This document shows, in pieces, positions 19,267 through 27,797 of a DNA stretch of 49,167 nt. The number at the start of each line of letters is the position of its first letter. The stretch's first letter is position 1. The position numbers and the translations under genes are program-made. The notes below the pieces were generated by a model. It was given only the letters and a program-made list of their open reading frames with translations. It did not search any database and was not told the DNA's origin. Source of the stretch: an uncultured Succinivibrionaceae bacterium (lineage in GTDB: Bacteria > Pseudomonadota > Gammaproteobacteria > Enterobacterales > Succinivibrionaceae); NCBI GenBank assembly GCA_944393045.1, contig CALXYT010000012.1:1-49167 (forward strand). Reading direction: 5' to 3'.

Positions 19267-22200
19267 TTACTTCTTCTTTCTTCTTAAGAATAAAGCACCT
19301 AGACCTAAACCTAAGATAGTAATTACGTTCATAGAACCACCTGATCCGCTGCTACCTGAAGAAGTTGATGAATCAGTATTATCACCACTTTGTCCAGTAG
19401 CGCTTGCAGTTAAAGGTAATACACCAATATAATCACTACCGTCAGCAGTCTTACCTTGAACCTGAACTTGGTAACTACCTTCCTGAGCAAAGGTTAAGGT
19501 GAAGTTATTAGTATCAGTTTCAGTGAAATCAGTACCATTAGTAGCATCACAGTCAACTACGCCATTAACAATGTTACATAATGAGACACCTTCTGTAAGT
19601 GCTTCAGCTTGAACCTGTACTGAAGCATTAGCTGCCGCATCTGGTGCTAACTTATAAACCATTATTTTAATGGTACCAGTAAGCTTAGCAACACTGAATG
19701 TTTGAGGTTCAGATGATACAATTTCTAAATTATCAGCAGTGTTTTCATCAGTAGTGACATATGCACTATCGCCACCTACACTAATTGTAGGTCTTTCACT
19801 ATCCGGAACAGCGGCAGATACATAAACAACCTTACTATCAGTAGCTGTATTACCTTCCTTATCCTCAATAGTTAAAGTAATTACATGAACACCAGTTGAA
19901 CCAAATACATGAGAAATTACAGCATCAGTCTTTGATAATACCTCACCATCAATATCCCAGGTGTACTTGGCTACGCCTAATGAAGATAATGAGTTAAAGG
20001 CTGAAATAGTGAACTCTTCATTAACATCTAAATACTTATCAGCGCTAATGCTTGGTTCAAGAATATATTCAGTCTGAGGTTCAATAACATGCATTACAAC
20101 AGAAGCTTTAGATTCTAAACCTTCAGCATCAGTTACTACTAATTCAAATACATGAGAACCTACATCATTAGTTATACCTATGAAAGTTGTACCATTACCT
20201 ACAAACTTACCATCTAAGTACCAAGCATACTTAACAATACCATTGTCATCATATGAAGGCAGTGCACTTAACATATAATCATTACCTGATACCACATTAA
20301 AGTCTGAGCTTGGGATAATCTTAGCAACTGGAGCAGTATTTTCAGCTGTTACCACCTTAATTGTAATAGTAGCTTCTGAACTTGCTCCATGATCATCAAA
20401 TACCTTAACAGTGTAGGTAGTAGTTTCATTAACTACAACTTCAATAGATGAAGGACCGGATTCGCCAGTACTCCAAATATAAGTTAAGCTATCGCCATCT
20501 TCATCGCTTGAGCTTGATGCATCAAGCTTAACTGTAGCACCTTTCTTAACTGTATTATCAGTTGCATTAGAAATTAACTTAGCTACTGGAGCATGGTTAG
20601 TAACACCTTCAACAGTAATAGTAATTTCCTTAGTAGCCTTCTTACCAGTACTATCAGTTACAGTTACGCTATAAGTAGTTGTAGCTTCTGGATATACCTC
20701 AATAGTTGGGGTAGTTGCACCAGTATTCCACTGATAGGTAATATTGCTACCAGTTGAAGCTGAAGCATCAAGTACTACCCTTTCACCAATACCAACTGAA
20801 GTTGCTGAAGCTGTTAATCTAACTTCTAAAGGAATTATCTCTTGAGATATTACCACATTAGAAGTTGTAGTATTGCTCTTATCAGCAGCCCTAACAGTTA
20901 AAGTAACAGGGTAAGTACCTGCGTTTGCGTAAGTATGAACCGGCTCTCTCTCAGTTGATGTTTGACCATCACCAAAGTTCCATAAGTATGACACATCTGC
21001 AGTACCAGTCACTTCAGAGCTATTAGTAAAGGCTACTGTCTTATCGCTTACAGATGAGCTAAAGGCAGCTACAACTTCGATTTCAGCAGGATCCTCTGGC
21101 TCAGTTGAAGATACTGTAATAGTAATAGACTTACTTGCAACAGCCCCCTTGTCATCAGTTACAGTTAAAGTGTAAGACTTAGTTTCAGTTGGGCTAACTG
21201 TAATCTTAGGGGTAGTTTCACCTGTAGACCACTTATAAGATACTATACTACCATCAGGATCCGTTGATACTGAACCGTCTAAAGTTACTGATTGACCAGC
21301 AGTAATTTGCGTTGCTGAGGCATTTATATTAGCAATTGGAAGCTTATTAGTTACCTCCTCTTCAAAGCCTTCTGGAGCACCTTCGCTTAATGTAGTACCT
21401 GAAACATTGTAATCTTCAAAACTATTAACTACAAAGTTACCACCAGAAGCATTCTTATACCAGGTGTTTCCACAGTCATTAAACAAGAACTCAATACCAG
21501 TAGCATCAACCTCAAAGGTGTTAGTTAAACTAAACCAACCATCTTTCTCTGAAGTCATCTTAGTACCAGGCACTGCTGTCCAACCTGCATCACCTTCACT
21601 TGGTAATGGTCTAAAGTGCATACATACTGATGATACAGTAGTAGCAGGTTTAAAATATATAGTGGACGTTTGAATAATATCTGCTGGAGCGCCTTCAGTT
21701 ACTGAACCTGTTTCATCAATTACATAAGTACCCTTAGCTAAACACTTACCATCAGCTGATGGATAGAACTTATCTTCACCTGACTTATGAACACGTACAT
21801 CAGCACAACCTGCATCTCTAGTATAAGAAATAGTAGTCTTAAAGTAGTTGGAATCCTCAACCTTAGTCATAGACTGTGAACCCCAATCTGCAGCACCGCT
21901 ATCCTTATAGTCAGCATAAACTAAACTTGTAGCATCATCGCTTACCTTAGCATAAACGGTTACCTTATCAGTAAGAACCTTTAAGCTATCAGTAAAGAAC
22001 ATATGAACGCCTTCGATGTCACCATTAACATCTTCAACGTATTTACCACCTTCCTGCCTATAACGACCAGCGCCTACATAAGTATGACCGATTTCACTCT
22101 TAGTAACATTACCTAAGTTATCGGTAGCTTCCACGTAGTAGTCAACTAGCTGATCTCGGTAATCAGAAATGTAAGCATAGTAGATATTACCAATCTTCTT

Positions 22201-24414
22201 TCCACCAAGAACATTATAAAGTAAATGTGGAGCTGCTGTCTGCCATGCTACGCCATTCATATCTGGCTCAAGGTTACGCATAGAAACTTGGTATTCTTTC
22301 CATTCACCTACTTGTTCTACATCAACGTTTGGCTGACCTGCAAATTTCTTTGGATCATATACACGTGGAGCAATATCGGTAGGCCCCATTCTTGATGCTT
22401 TATGAGGACGAACAAAAATCTTAACATCTGAAATACCGCTTACATCGTATGCATAAGTATAAATAGCAAATACGTTATCAGCATATGCAGTAGTCCAGCC
22501 TTCTGCCTTACCAGCATTGGCACTACCTGGGTTAGTTGGATAACGCTGAACCCACCACATGGAAGGACCAGTCTTATCCTTTGCTAAGTTCTTTTGTACA
22601 TATGGTTCAGTGAAGAATAATGACTGATTGAAACTTAATGTAGGTTTTACATTATCATCAACATTTTCATCATAGTAACCAAAGCCTGAGTCGATTGAGG
22701 CAATTAAGAAATACCAACCTAATTCTGCTGGATTTGCGCCACCCTTATAGTCATTTGCCTCATCACCCTTTACAGGATAAGAGAACATATATGGATTTAA
22801 CTGATTGCCCTCATAAGTAACTTGCTTTTCAGCATCAGTTGTTGGTGACCAGTAATTTGGGTGAGTATCAAGCCAAATCTGTTCTGCAGTCTTTGCATAG
22901 TTTAAAGCAGCCTGTAAAAGCGCAAAGTTTCTTTCAAGATAGTGATAACCAAATTCTAAAGAAACAGCATGACCAAAAGGTGTACCTGCAAAGTTAGTAG
23001 GCAATTCATACTCAGTACCTAGGGCTTTATTGAAATCAGCAAGCTGACCTTTCCATACCCCCATTGGAATATGCCAGTGATACCAGTCAGGGTCAGATGA
23101 AGAGTCACGAGTATCTACCCATGAACCATCTTGAATATGCTGAATATCATCTTCTGGTATTGGATGAGCTTTAAGGTATTCTTCAACCCCCATACCCTCA
23201 ACGCCAGATACGCTATATTCTTTACCAGATGCAAGCCAAGTATCATAAGAACCTGCACGACCAGATGAATTATCACCATCGTGAGCAATTACAAAGTACT
23301 GTACACGATCGCCTGCAGCATCAACATACTTAGAGTAGTCAACATCGCCAGAGATTGCATCAGAGTAACCTTCCCAACCTTCAAGCCATGAGGCGTTTTG
23401 GTCTACGGGAATAGCTGCTAACTTATCAACTTCAGCAGTTTCAGGATTTACATACTGTACATAATGCGGAATAGATGCAAACGGAAACTTATTGATAATA
23501 AGCTGCTGTTCATGCGCCATACCTGCTTCAACCCATTCACCTTCCTCAAATGTATTCTGAAGGTCTGCTCTATTTGGAGGTGATACCATAGTATCGTAAG
23601 CAGGCTGATCAAGATATGGATAATCACGTAAAGTACGTGAGAAGTGGTTATTACCAACGACAGACCATTCTATGCCCAATTTTCTAAGAGTTGGAATTAA
23701 ACGAATAGAAAAACCTAATTCTGTTGGGAAGAAGCCTTTTGATGATTTAAACTTATCACCTAAGAAGTAATCTTGCTGTAAAGTTACGTTCTGGAAGATT
23801 AAGTCTTTTAAGAAGTAATCAGGACCTACTAAAGGCCCCATTGAATGATGCCCCGTAAAGTGAATTGGCTCAAGCGCATTAAAACCATTAGTAGTCTTTA
23901 AACTACCGACAGTAGACTTCCAACCATCAGCCCAACCAGGCTTAAAGTTTAATAAACCTAATTCAGCAAAGCTCTGTACATTGTTAATTACAGCAGCTGA
24001 CATAGTTACTTGAGTCTGACTTAATGGATGTGATTCACTATTAGCCCTAGCAGTTAAATATGGCCAATTATTATAAGCCTCTTGCTTTGCATTTGCAGAA
24101 TAATACTGCTGTAAATCATCGTGTGGCATTGGATTGCCATTTGCCAAGAAATAAGTATAGTTAGCAGGAGGATTTAATTTTAATTGGTAAACCTGACCAT
24201 CATAGGTATATCTAATTGGTGAACCTACGCTGGTAGATGCATAAGTAGAGGTATCATAATAAGGCCAGAAATTTGGCATATGATTATGATAAATATGAGT
24301 TGCTGCAATCTTTGCCTGAGCTTCTTGAGAAAGTAACATTCCTGGAAGAGCTAAAACTGCGGCAACAGTCAAAGCCAAAAACTTACGTCTTTGAAGTGCA
24401 TTCTTGTTTTTCAT
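19267..24414 (-). CDS. Secreted multidomain GH57 amylase/pullulanase-like enzyme, GlyGly-CTERM
   Basis: 1715 residues. A signal peptide ends near AQA (34). The GH57-like domain (about 36-560) shows HIYHNHMPNFW, GHHSMGPL, GFFPTELGF (about 230; Glu the probable nucleophile) and IAHDGDN (about 380; Asp the probable acid/base, as in amylopullulanases). A beta-rich stretch follows, then one or two CBM25/26-like starch-binding modules (about 800-1015, with FKPATTVSSVCMHFRP and NDCGNTWYKN). Six PKD-type domains span about 1024-1535, followed by a beta domain (about 1540-1660) and a Ser/Gly linker. The tail GSGGSMN, a hydrophobic helix and RRKKK is the GlyGly-CTERM sorting signal processed by rhombosortase after type II secretion. 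Substrate (starch or glycogen) is inferred. I start at ATG 24414, not the TTG at 24420. The malEFGK operon fits import of its products. Confidence 0.9.
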   Translation of the reverse strand: MKNKNALQRRKFLALTVAAVLALPGMLLSQEAQAKIAATHIYHNHMPNFWPYYDTSTYASTSVGSPIRYTYDGQVYQLKLNPPANYTYFLANGNPMPHDDLQQYYSANAKQEAYNNWPYLTARANSESHPLSQTQVTMSAAVINNVQSFAELGLLNFKPGWADGWKSTVGSLKTTNGFNALEPIHFTGHHSMGPLVGPDYFLKDLIFQNVTLQQDYFLGDKFKSSKGFFPTELGFSIRLIPTLRKLGIEWSVVGNNHFSRTLRDYPYLDQPAYDTMVSPPNRADLQNTFEEGEWVEAGMAHEQQLIINKFPFASIPHYVQYVNPETAEVDKLAAIPVDQNASWLEGWEGYSDAISGDVDYSKYVDAAGDRVQYFVIAHDGDNSSGRAGSYDTWLASGKEYSVSGVEGMGVEEYLKAHPIPEDDIQHIQDGSWVDTRDSSSDPDWYHWHIPMGVWKGQLADFNKALGTEYELPTNFAGTPFGHAVSLEFGYHYLERNFALLQAALNYAKTAEQIWLDTHPNYWSPTTDAEKQVTYEGNQLNPYMFSYPVKGDEANDYKGGANPAELGWYFLIASIDSGFGYYDENVDDNVKPTLSFNQSLFFTEPYVQKNLAKDKTGPSMWWVQRYPTNPGSANAGKAEGWTTAYADNVFAIYTYAYDVSGISDVKIFVRPHKASRMGPTDIAPRVYDPKKFAGQPNVDVEQVGEWKEYQVSMRNLEPDMNGVAWQTAAPHLLYNVLGGKKIGNIYYAYISDYRDQLVDYYVEATDNLGNVTKSEIGHTYVGAGRYRQEGGKYVEDVNGDIEGVHMFFTDSLKVLTDKVTVYAKVSDDATSLVYADYKDSGAADWGSQSMTKVEDSNYFKTTISYTRDAGCADVRVHKSGEDKFYPSADGKCLAKGTYVIDETGSVTEGAPADIIQTSTIYFKPATTVSSVCMHFRPLPSEGDAGWTAVPGTKMTSEKDGWFSLTNTFEVDATGIEFLFNDCGNTWYKNASGGNFVVNSFEDYNVSGTTLSEGAPEGFEEEVTNKLPIANINASATQITAGQSVTLDGSVSTDPDGSIVSYKWSTGETTPKITVSPTETKSYTLTVTDDKGAVASKSITITVSSTEPEDPAEIEVVAAFSSSVSDKTVAFTNSSEVTGTADVSYLWNFGDGQTSTEREPVHTYANAGTYPVTLTVRAADKSNTTTSNVVISQEIIPLEVRLTASATSVGIGERVVLDASASTGSNITYQWNTGATTPTIEVYPEATTTYSVTVTDSTGKKATKEITITVEGVTNHAPVAKLISNATDNTVKKGATVKLDASSSSDEDGDSLTYIWSTGESGPSSIEVVVNETTTYTVKVFDDHGASSEATITIKVVTAENTAPVAKIIPSSDFNVVSGNDYMLSALPSYDDNGIVKYAWYLDGKFVGNGTTFIGITNDVGSHVFELVVTDAEGLESKASVVMHVIEPQTEYILEPSISADKYLDVNEEFTISAFNSLSSLGVAKYTWDIDGEVLSKTDAVISHVFGSTGVHVITLTIEDKEGNTATDSKVVYVSAAVPDSERPTISVGGDSAYVTTDENTADNLEIVSSEPQTFSVAKLTGTIKIMVYKLAPDAAANASVQVQAEALTEGVSLCNIVNGVVDCDATNGTDFTETDTNNFTLTFAQEGSYQVQVQGKTADGSDYIGVLPLTASATGQSGDNTDSSTSSGSSGSGGSMNVITILGLGLGALFLRRKKK

Positions 24415-24492
24415 AGGCAAACTCTTAAAAAATAGGTTTAGATTGGTAAAATCCGGGAAAGGAGTGAAAATATTTTCAGATTTATTTCTTCA

Positions 24493-24520
24493 ATTATACA
24501 CAATTTTAAATATAATTCAA
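24493..24520 (-). promoter_or_regulatory. Probable promoter of the GH57 gene
   Basis: Minus-strand TTGAAT (24515-24520), 16-base spacer, TATAAT (24493-24498). This gives a leader of about 70 bases before the ATG at 24414. No MalT or CRP site is obvious close by. Confidence 0.5.
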
Positions 24521-24705
24521 CAAACCTTGTAAAATATTTACATCTTAGTAACAAAAATAACACTTTTTTTTAATTTATAACAATAATTTTTGCAACACAC
24601 CAAAACGGTTAACTTGCACCAAAATATTTGCGCTATTTTTATTTTCTGCTAAATTCTTACATTTTACTAGACAATAACATTAAAACAACGATGTAGACAT
24701 AATCT

Positions 24706-24724
24706 TATAATGATAATTATTATG
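24706..24724 (+). promoter_or_regulatory. Fur box over a plus-strand promoter
   Basis: This 19-base site matches the classical Fur consensus at 16 of 19 positions, differing at positions 1, 13 and 19. It covers the -10 (TATTAT, 24718-24723) of a plus-strand promoter whose -35 is TAGACA (24694-24699), with an 18-base spacer. No plus-strand protein gene follows; instead there is a terminator at 24828-24860. The flanking genes are both on the minus strand. Confidence 0.5.
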
Positions 24725-24729
24725 TTACC

Positions 24730-24860
24730 ATGATAATTTTGCACTTATTTTTATCACATATTTACTAACATTTTAACATAAGAATCATGTTAATAATTTG
24801 TTTAAAGCTGGAGAAATTTTATAATTCACCTCAAATTTTTAGCGTATATTTGAGGTTTTT
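24730..24860 (+). ncRNA. Candidate Fur-regulated small RNA
   Basis: About 130 nt between a Fur-overlapped promoter and an intrinsic terminator (ACCTCAAAT / ATTTGAGGT stem, then five T residues). The terminator makes sense only on the plus strand, where no gene precedes it. Start-stop frames inside are tiny and lack ribosome binding sites. This is the arrangement of RyhB, but I see no clear match to the RyhB core. The start point is estimated from the -10. Confidence 0.4.
24828..24860 (+). terminator. Orphan plus-strand terminator
   Basis: Nine-pair stem (24828-24836 with 24848-24856), 11-base loop, then T residues to 24860. Read on the minus strand there is no T-run, so it does not serve trmJ. 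Confidence 0.65.
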
Positions 24861-24979
24861 ACAAGAATTTAATGATGTTTATCACAAATTTAAACAAAAT
24901 ATATGTTAAATACATAAAAAATATTTACAAGAAAATACAGTTAGCTTAGGTAAAGGGATTACTGATTTTTTAGTAGGAT

Positions 24980-25720
24980 TTACTTATAATACTTCGTTAA
25001 ACTTGCTAACACGCCATAAATAATTTGTAGCTCATGGTTAGTTAAATCAGCTTTAGCAAAAATACTTCTTAATTGCCCCATGACCTTACCATTATGACCG
25101 TCTTTTAAAAAACCACAAGCTGTTAAATTAGTAGCTAAGAAAGTATAAAGGTTTTCCATTTGCTCTCTAGTTGGACGTGGATAGGTGCGCTCTTTAAAAA
25201 ACTCTATATTTGAAGCTCTTAAGATACCTTGTCTTAACTCATAACTAAGAACCTGCACACTCATAGCAAGATTTAAGGAACTATAAGCACTATTAGCATC
25301 AATATTGATATGAATATCAGCTTTTTGCAATTCCTCATTAGTTAGACCAGTTCTTTCTCTACCAAATAAAATTGCTGCCTTTTGCCCAATACTTAAAGGC
25401 TCAAGCAATTTTTCGACTGCTTCTCTTGGCTGATATAATGGTAGTTCAATAGATCTTTGGCGAGCGCTAGTCGCTGCGATAAAGTTTTTATTTGCTACGG
25501 CCTCTTCTAATGACTTATAGATGCGAGCATTAGTTAAAATATCTACCCCTCCTTTAGCTAAAGCTTTCGCCTCGGAAGTTAAAATATCTTTAGTAGTTAC
25601 CACACCTAGATTTTTTAGTCCCATAGTACACATAGCTCTAGCTGCTGATCCTACATTGCCTAAATGACTTGGTTCAACTAATATAATCTCAACATTATCC
25701 AGGAAGTCTAACTTATCCAT
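24980..25720 (-). CDS. trmJ: tRNA (cytidine/uridine-32-2'-O)-methyltransferase TrmJ
   Basis: SPOUT-class methyltransferase that modifies ribose at tRNA position 32. The 246 residues match E. coli TrmJ. The N-terminal VEPSHLGNVGSAARAM, the knot motif ILFGRERTGLTNEEL and the SAM-binding SSLNLAMSVQVLSYEL are all present. Five bases after nlpI, so probably co-transcribed. No clear terminator follows it. Confidence 0.93.
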   Translation of the reverse strand: MDKLDFLDNVEIILVEPSHLGNVGSAARAMCTMGLKNLGVVTTKDILTSEAKALAKGGVDILTNARIYKSLEEAVANKNFIAATSARQRSIELPLYQPREAVEKLLEPLSIGQKAAILFGRERTGLTNEELQKADIHINIDANSAYSSLNLAMSVQVLSYELRQGILRASNIEFFKERTYPRPTREQMENLYTFLATNLTACGFLKDGHNGKVMGQLRSIFAKADLTNHELQIIYGVLASLTKYYK

Positions 25721-25725
25721 TTAAA

Positions 25726-26646
25726 CTATTCCTCAGCCTCATTTGGAATATCATGAATGATGGTCTTATTACGCATCTCATAACGAGCAATTTCTTTAAG
25801 TGCATAACGATATTCAATAAAACCTACCACATTAGTCATCATAGCAAGTTTAAAGTAATCTTGCGCTAATTGCTCTTTACCTTGTAACTGATGATACTTG
25901 CCTAAGTAGTAATATGATTCACATAAAGTCTCAGGGCGAGCTAACCCCTCTTTATTATTTAAAACACTCCCCCAGAACTTGTCCTCACTTACTTTATTGG
26001 TAATTACATCGATAATACCAAAGACCCAATCATTTTCTTTAGTTGCCTCAATAGTACCTCGGCGCTTTGATAAATTATCAATAGCCTTTGGATCTTTAGC
26101 AGAGGCCTCAACCATATAAAGCCATAACATGCGATGAGGATCTTGAGGTTTAGCATTATAATAAGTTAATAAGTCCTCTTTGGCCATAACTAACCTATTA
26201 CCATATAAAAGTCCCATACCTCGGTAGCCTACTATCTCATCATTTGGTGCTAACTCAAGAGCTGCATCATAAGCCTCATAAGCTTCTTGAAACTTATTAT
26301 CTGAAATATATAAATCAGCTAAATAGGCATAAATATATGGCAACTGATTATCAAGCTCTAAAGCTGTCATTAAGCTTAACTGAGCTATTAACGAAAGCCC
26401 TAAACGATCATATACTACAGCTCTAGCATATAAAAGCTCAGCTTTTTCACGGTTACTAGCGTCTTCTAAATTAAGCATACGAGCAAGACGAATAAGTTTT
26501 ACCTGCTCAATGTTATTTAACACATATGGTACTTCAACTTTTACATAGTCAGGATTAATATGCTTATCACCACCTTGTGGTAAAGCACACCCAGCTAGAG
26601 AAAGCATAGCAACAACAGCCATTAACCCTGTTATTTTATTGAGCAT
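25726..26646 (-). CDS. nlpI: NlpI-like TPR lipoprotein
   Basis: Outer-membrane lipoprotein; in E. coli it scaffolds murein endopeptidases and activates the protease Prc. The lipobox LAGC gives Cys20. TPRs are visible in AYEAYDAALELAPND and neighbours, and the C-terminal YYLGKYHQLQGKEQLAQ and EYRYALKEIA closely parallel the E. coli protein. 306 residues against 294. Upstream of trmJ. Confidence 0.88.
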   Translation of the reverse strand: MLNKITGLMAVVAMLSLAGCALPQGGDKHINPDYVKVEVPYVLNNIEQVKLIRLARMLNLEDASNREKAELLYARAVVYDRLGLSLIAQLSLMTALELDNQLPYIYAYLADLYISDNKFQEAYEAYDAALELAPNDEIVGYRGMGLLYGNRLVMAKEDLLTYYNAKPQDPHRMLWLYMVEASAKDPKAIDNLSKRRGTIEATKENDWVFGIIDVITNKVSEDKFWGSVLNNKEGLARPETLCESYYYLGKYHQLQGKEQLAQDYFKLAMMTNVVGFIEYRYALKEIARYEMRNKTIIHDIPNEAEE

Positions 26647-26792
26647 AAAAATTCCTAATATCTAACTCACTCCAAAAACTTACGTTATATAATATAACTT
26701 TATCATAATTTTCGCTGTAAAAATTTACATAATCGAGACTAATTAATTACTAAATCACCAAAAAGATCATATTACTTAAGTATTTATGTAAC

Positions 26793-26823
26793 AAAAAAAG
26801 AGCACATAGCATTATGTGCTCTT
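26793..26823 (-). terminator. Terminator after secF
   Basis: Perfect 11-bp stem AAGAGCACATA / TATGTGCTCTT with a four-base loop; the minus-strand RNA continues into a U-run. It lies 23 bases beyond the secF stop. Confidence 0.92.
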
Positions 26824-26845
26824 CTTAAGAGATAAATTATTTAAG

Positions 26846-27787
26846 TTAAGCCTCAGTAATTTCTTCCTGGTCTTTCTTAATTTCCATTGGAAGAAGATTT
26901 TCACGCTTAATCTTTAAGATTAATGGCCATGTTGAAGCTACATAGATTGAGGAGAATGTACCAAAGACAATACCAACAAATAACGCTAAAGAGAAGCCAT
27001 AAATCATTTCACCACCAAAAATCATTAAGCTTACCACAGTAATTAAAGTAGTACCAGAGGTAATAATGGTTCTTGATAATGTTTCTGTTAAAGAAAGATT
27101 AAATAATTCTTCCATAGGCATCTTATGTAAGCGACGAGCATTTTCACGAATACGGTCAAATACTACGATCTTATCGTTTAGGGAGTAACCTAACACGGTA
27201 AGAACTGCTGCTAAGGTTGTTAGGTCATATTCTACTCTCGTTAAGGAAAATACACCTAATACAATAAACACGTCATAAGCAAGTGATATTATTGCACCTG
27301 ATGCCATTCGCCACTCAAAACGTAAAGCAATATAAATTAATAACACCACAAGTGATACCACGATAGCAACAATACTACTTGTAACAAGCTCATCACCTAC
27401 GGCAGGACCAACAAACTCAGAACGAGTAAGCTTAACTTGAGAATCTACACTACTGGCTGCGTTCATAACCTTAGCTGTAATAACATCTTGCTTATCACCT
27501 TCTTTTGGTTGTAAACGAATAGAAACATCTTTACTTGAACCAAAATGCTGCACCACAGCTGAGTCAATACCGTTCTTCTTTAAAGCTTCTCTTACAGAAT
27601 CAAGTGCTGTATCTTTTGGGTAAGCAACCTCAATTACTACACCACCTGTAAAATCAAGCCCCCAGTTTAAGCCTTTAGTAGCTAATAACGCAATAGAACC
27701 TACTACTAGAATCACACATAACACTTCAACTGCATGTGCAATCTTCATAAAAGGAATTACTGTGCCTTTTTTAATTACTCTAAACAC
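26846..27787 (-). CDS. secF: Protein translocase subunit SecF
   Basis: Inner-membrane partner of SecD that uses the proton gradient to pull exported proteins. Six membrane segments with a periplasmic domain after the first; the GLDFTGG motif and the conserved DR/E region YSLNDKIVVFDRIREN are seen. 313 residues. Follows secD after ten bases and ends with its own terminator. Confidence 0.95.
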   Translation of the reverse strand: MFRVIKKGTVIPFMKIAHAVEVLCVILVVGSIALLATKGLNWGLDFTGGVVIEVAYPKDTALDSVREALKKNGIDSAVVQHFGSSKDVSIRLQPKEGDKQDVITAKVMNAASSVDSQVKLTRSEFVGPAVGDELVTSSIVAIVVSLVVLLIYIALRFEWRMASGAIISLAYDVFIVLGVFSLTRVEYDLTTLAAVLTVLGYSLNDKIVVFDRIRENARRLHKMPMEELFNLSLTETLSRTIITSGTTLITVVSLMIFGGEMIYGFSLALFVGIVFGTFSSIYVASTWPLILKIKRENLLPMEIKKDQEEITEA

Positions 27788-27797
27788 CTAACTCTCC

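Noticed and set aside
19300..21350. PKD-type repeats as a DNA-level tandem repeat
   Set aside because: The similarity is at protein level only; the DNA of the repeats has diverged, so it is not a recent tandem duplication.
24789..24911. Possible 40-residue plus-strand peptide near the orphan terminator
   Set aside because: It reads straight through the terminator stem and has only a weak ribosome binding site; the RNA explanation fits better.
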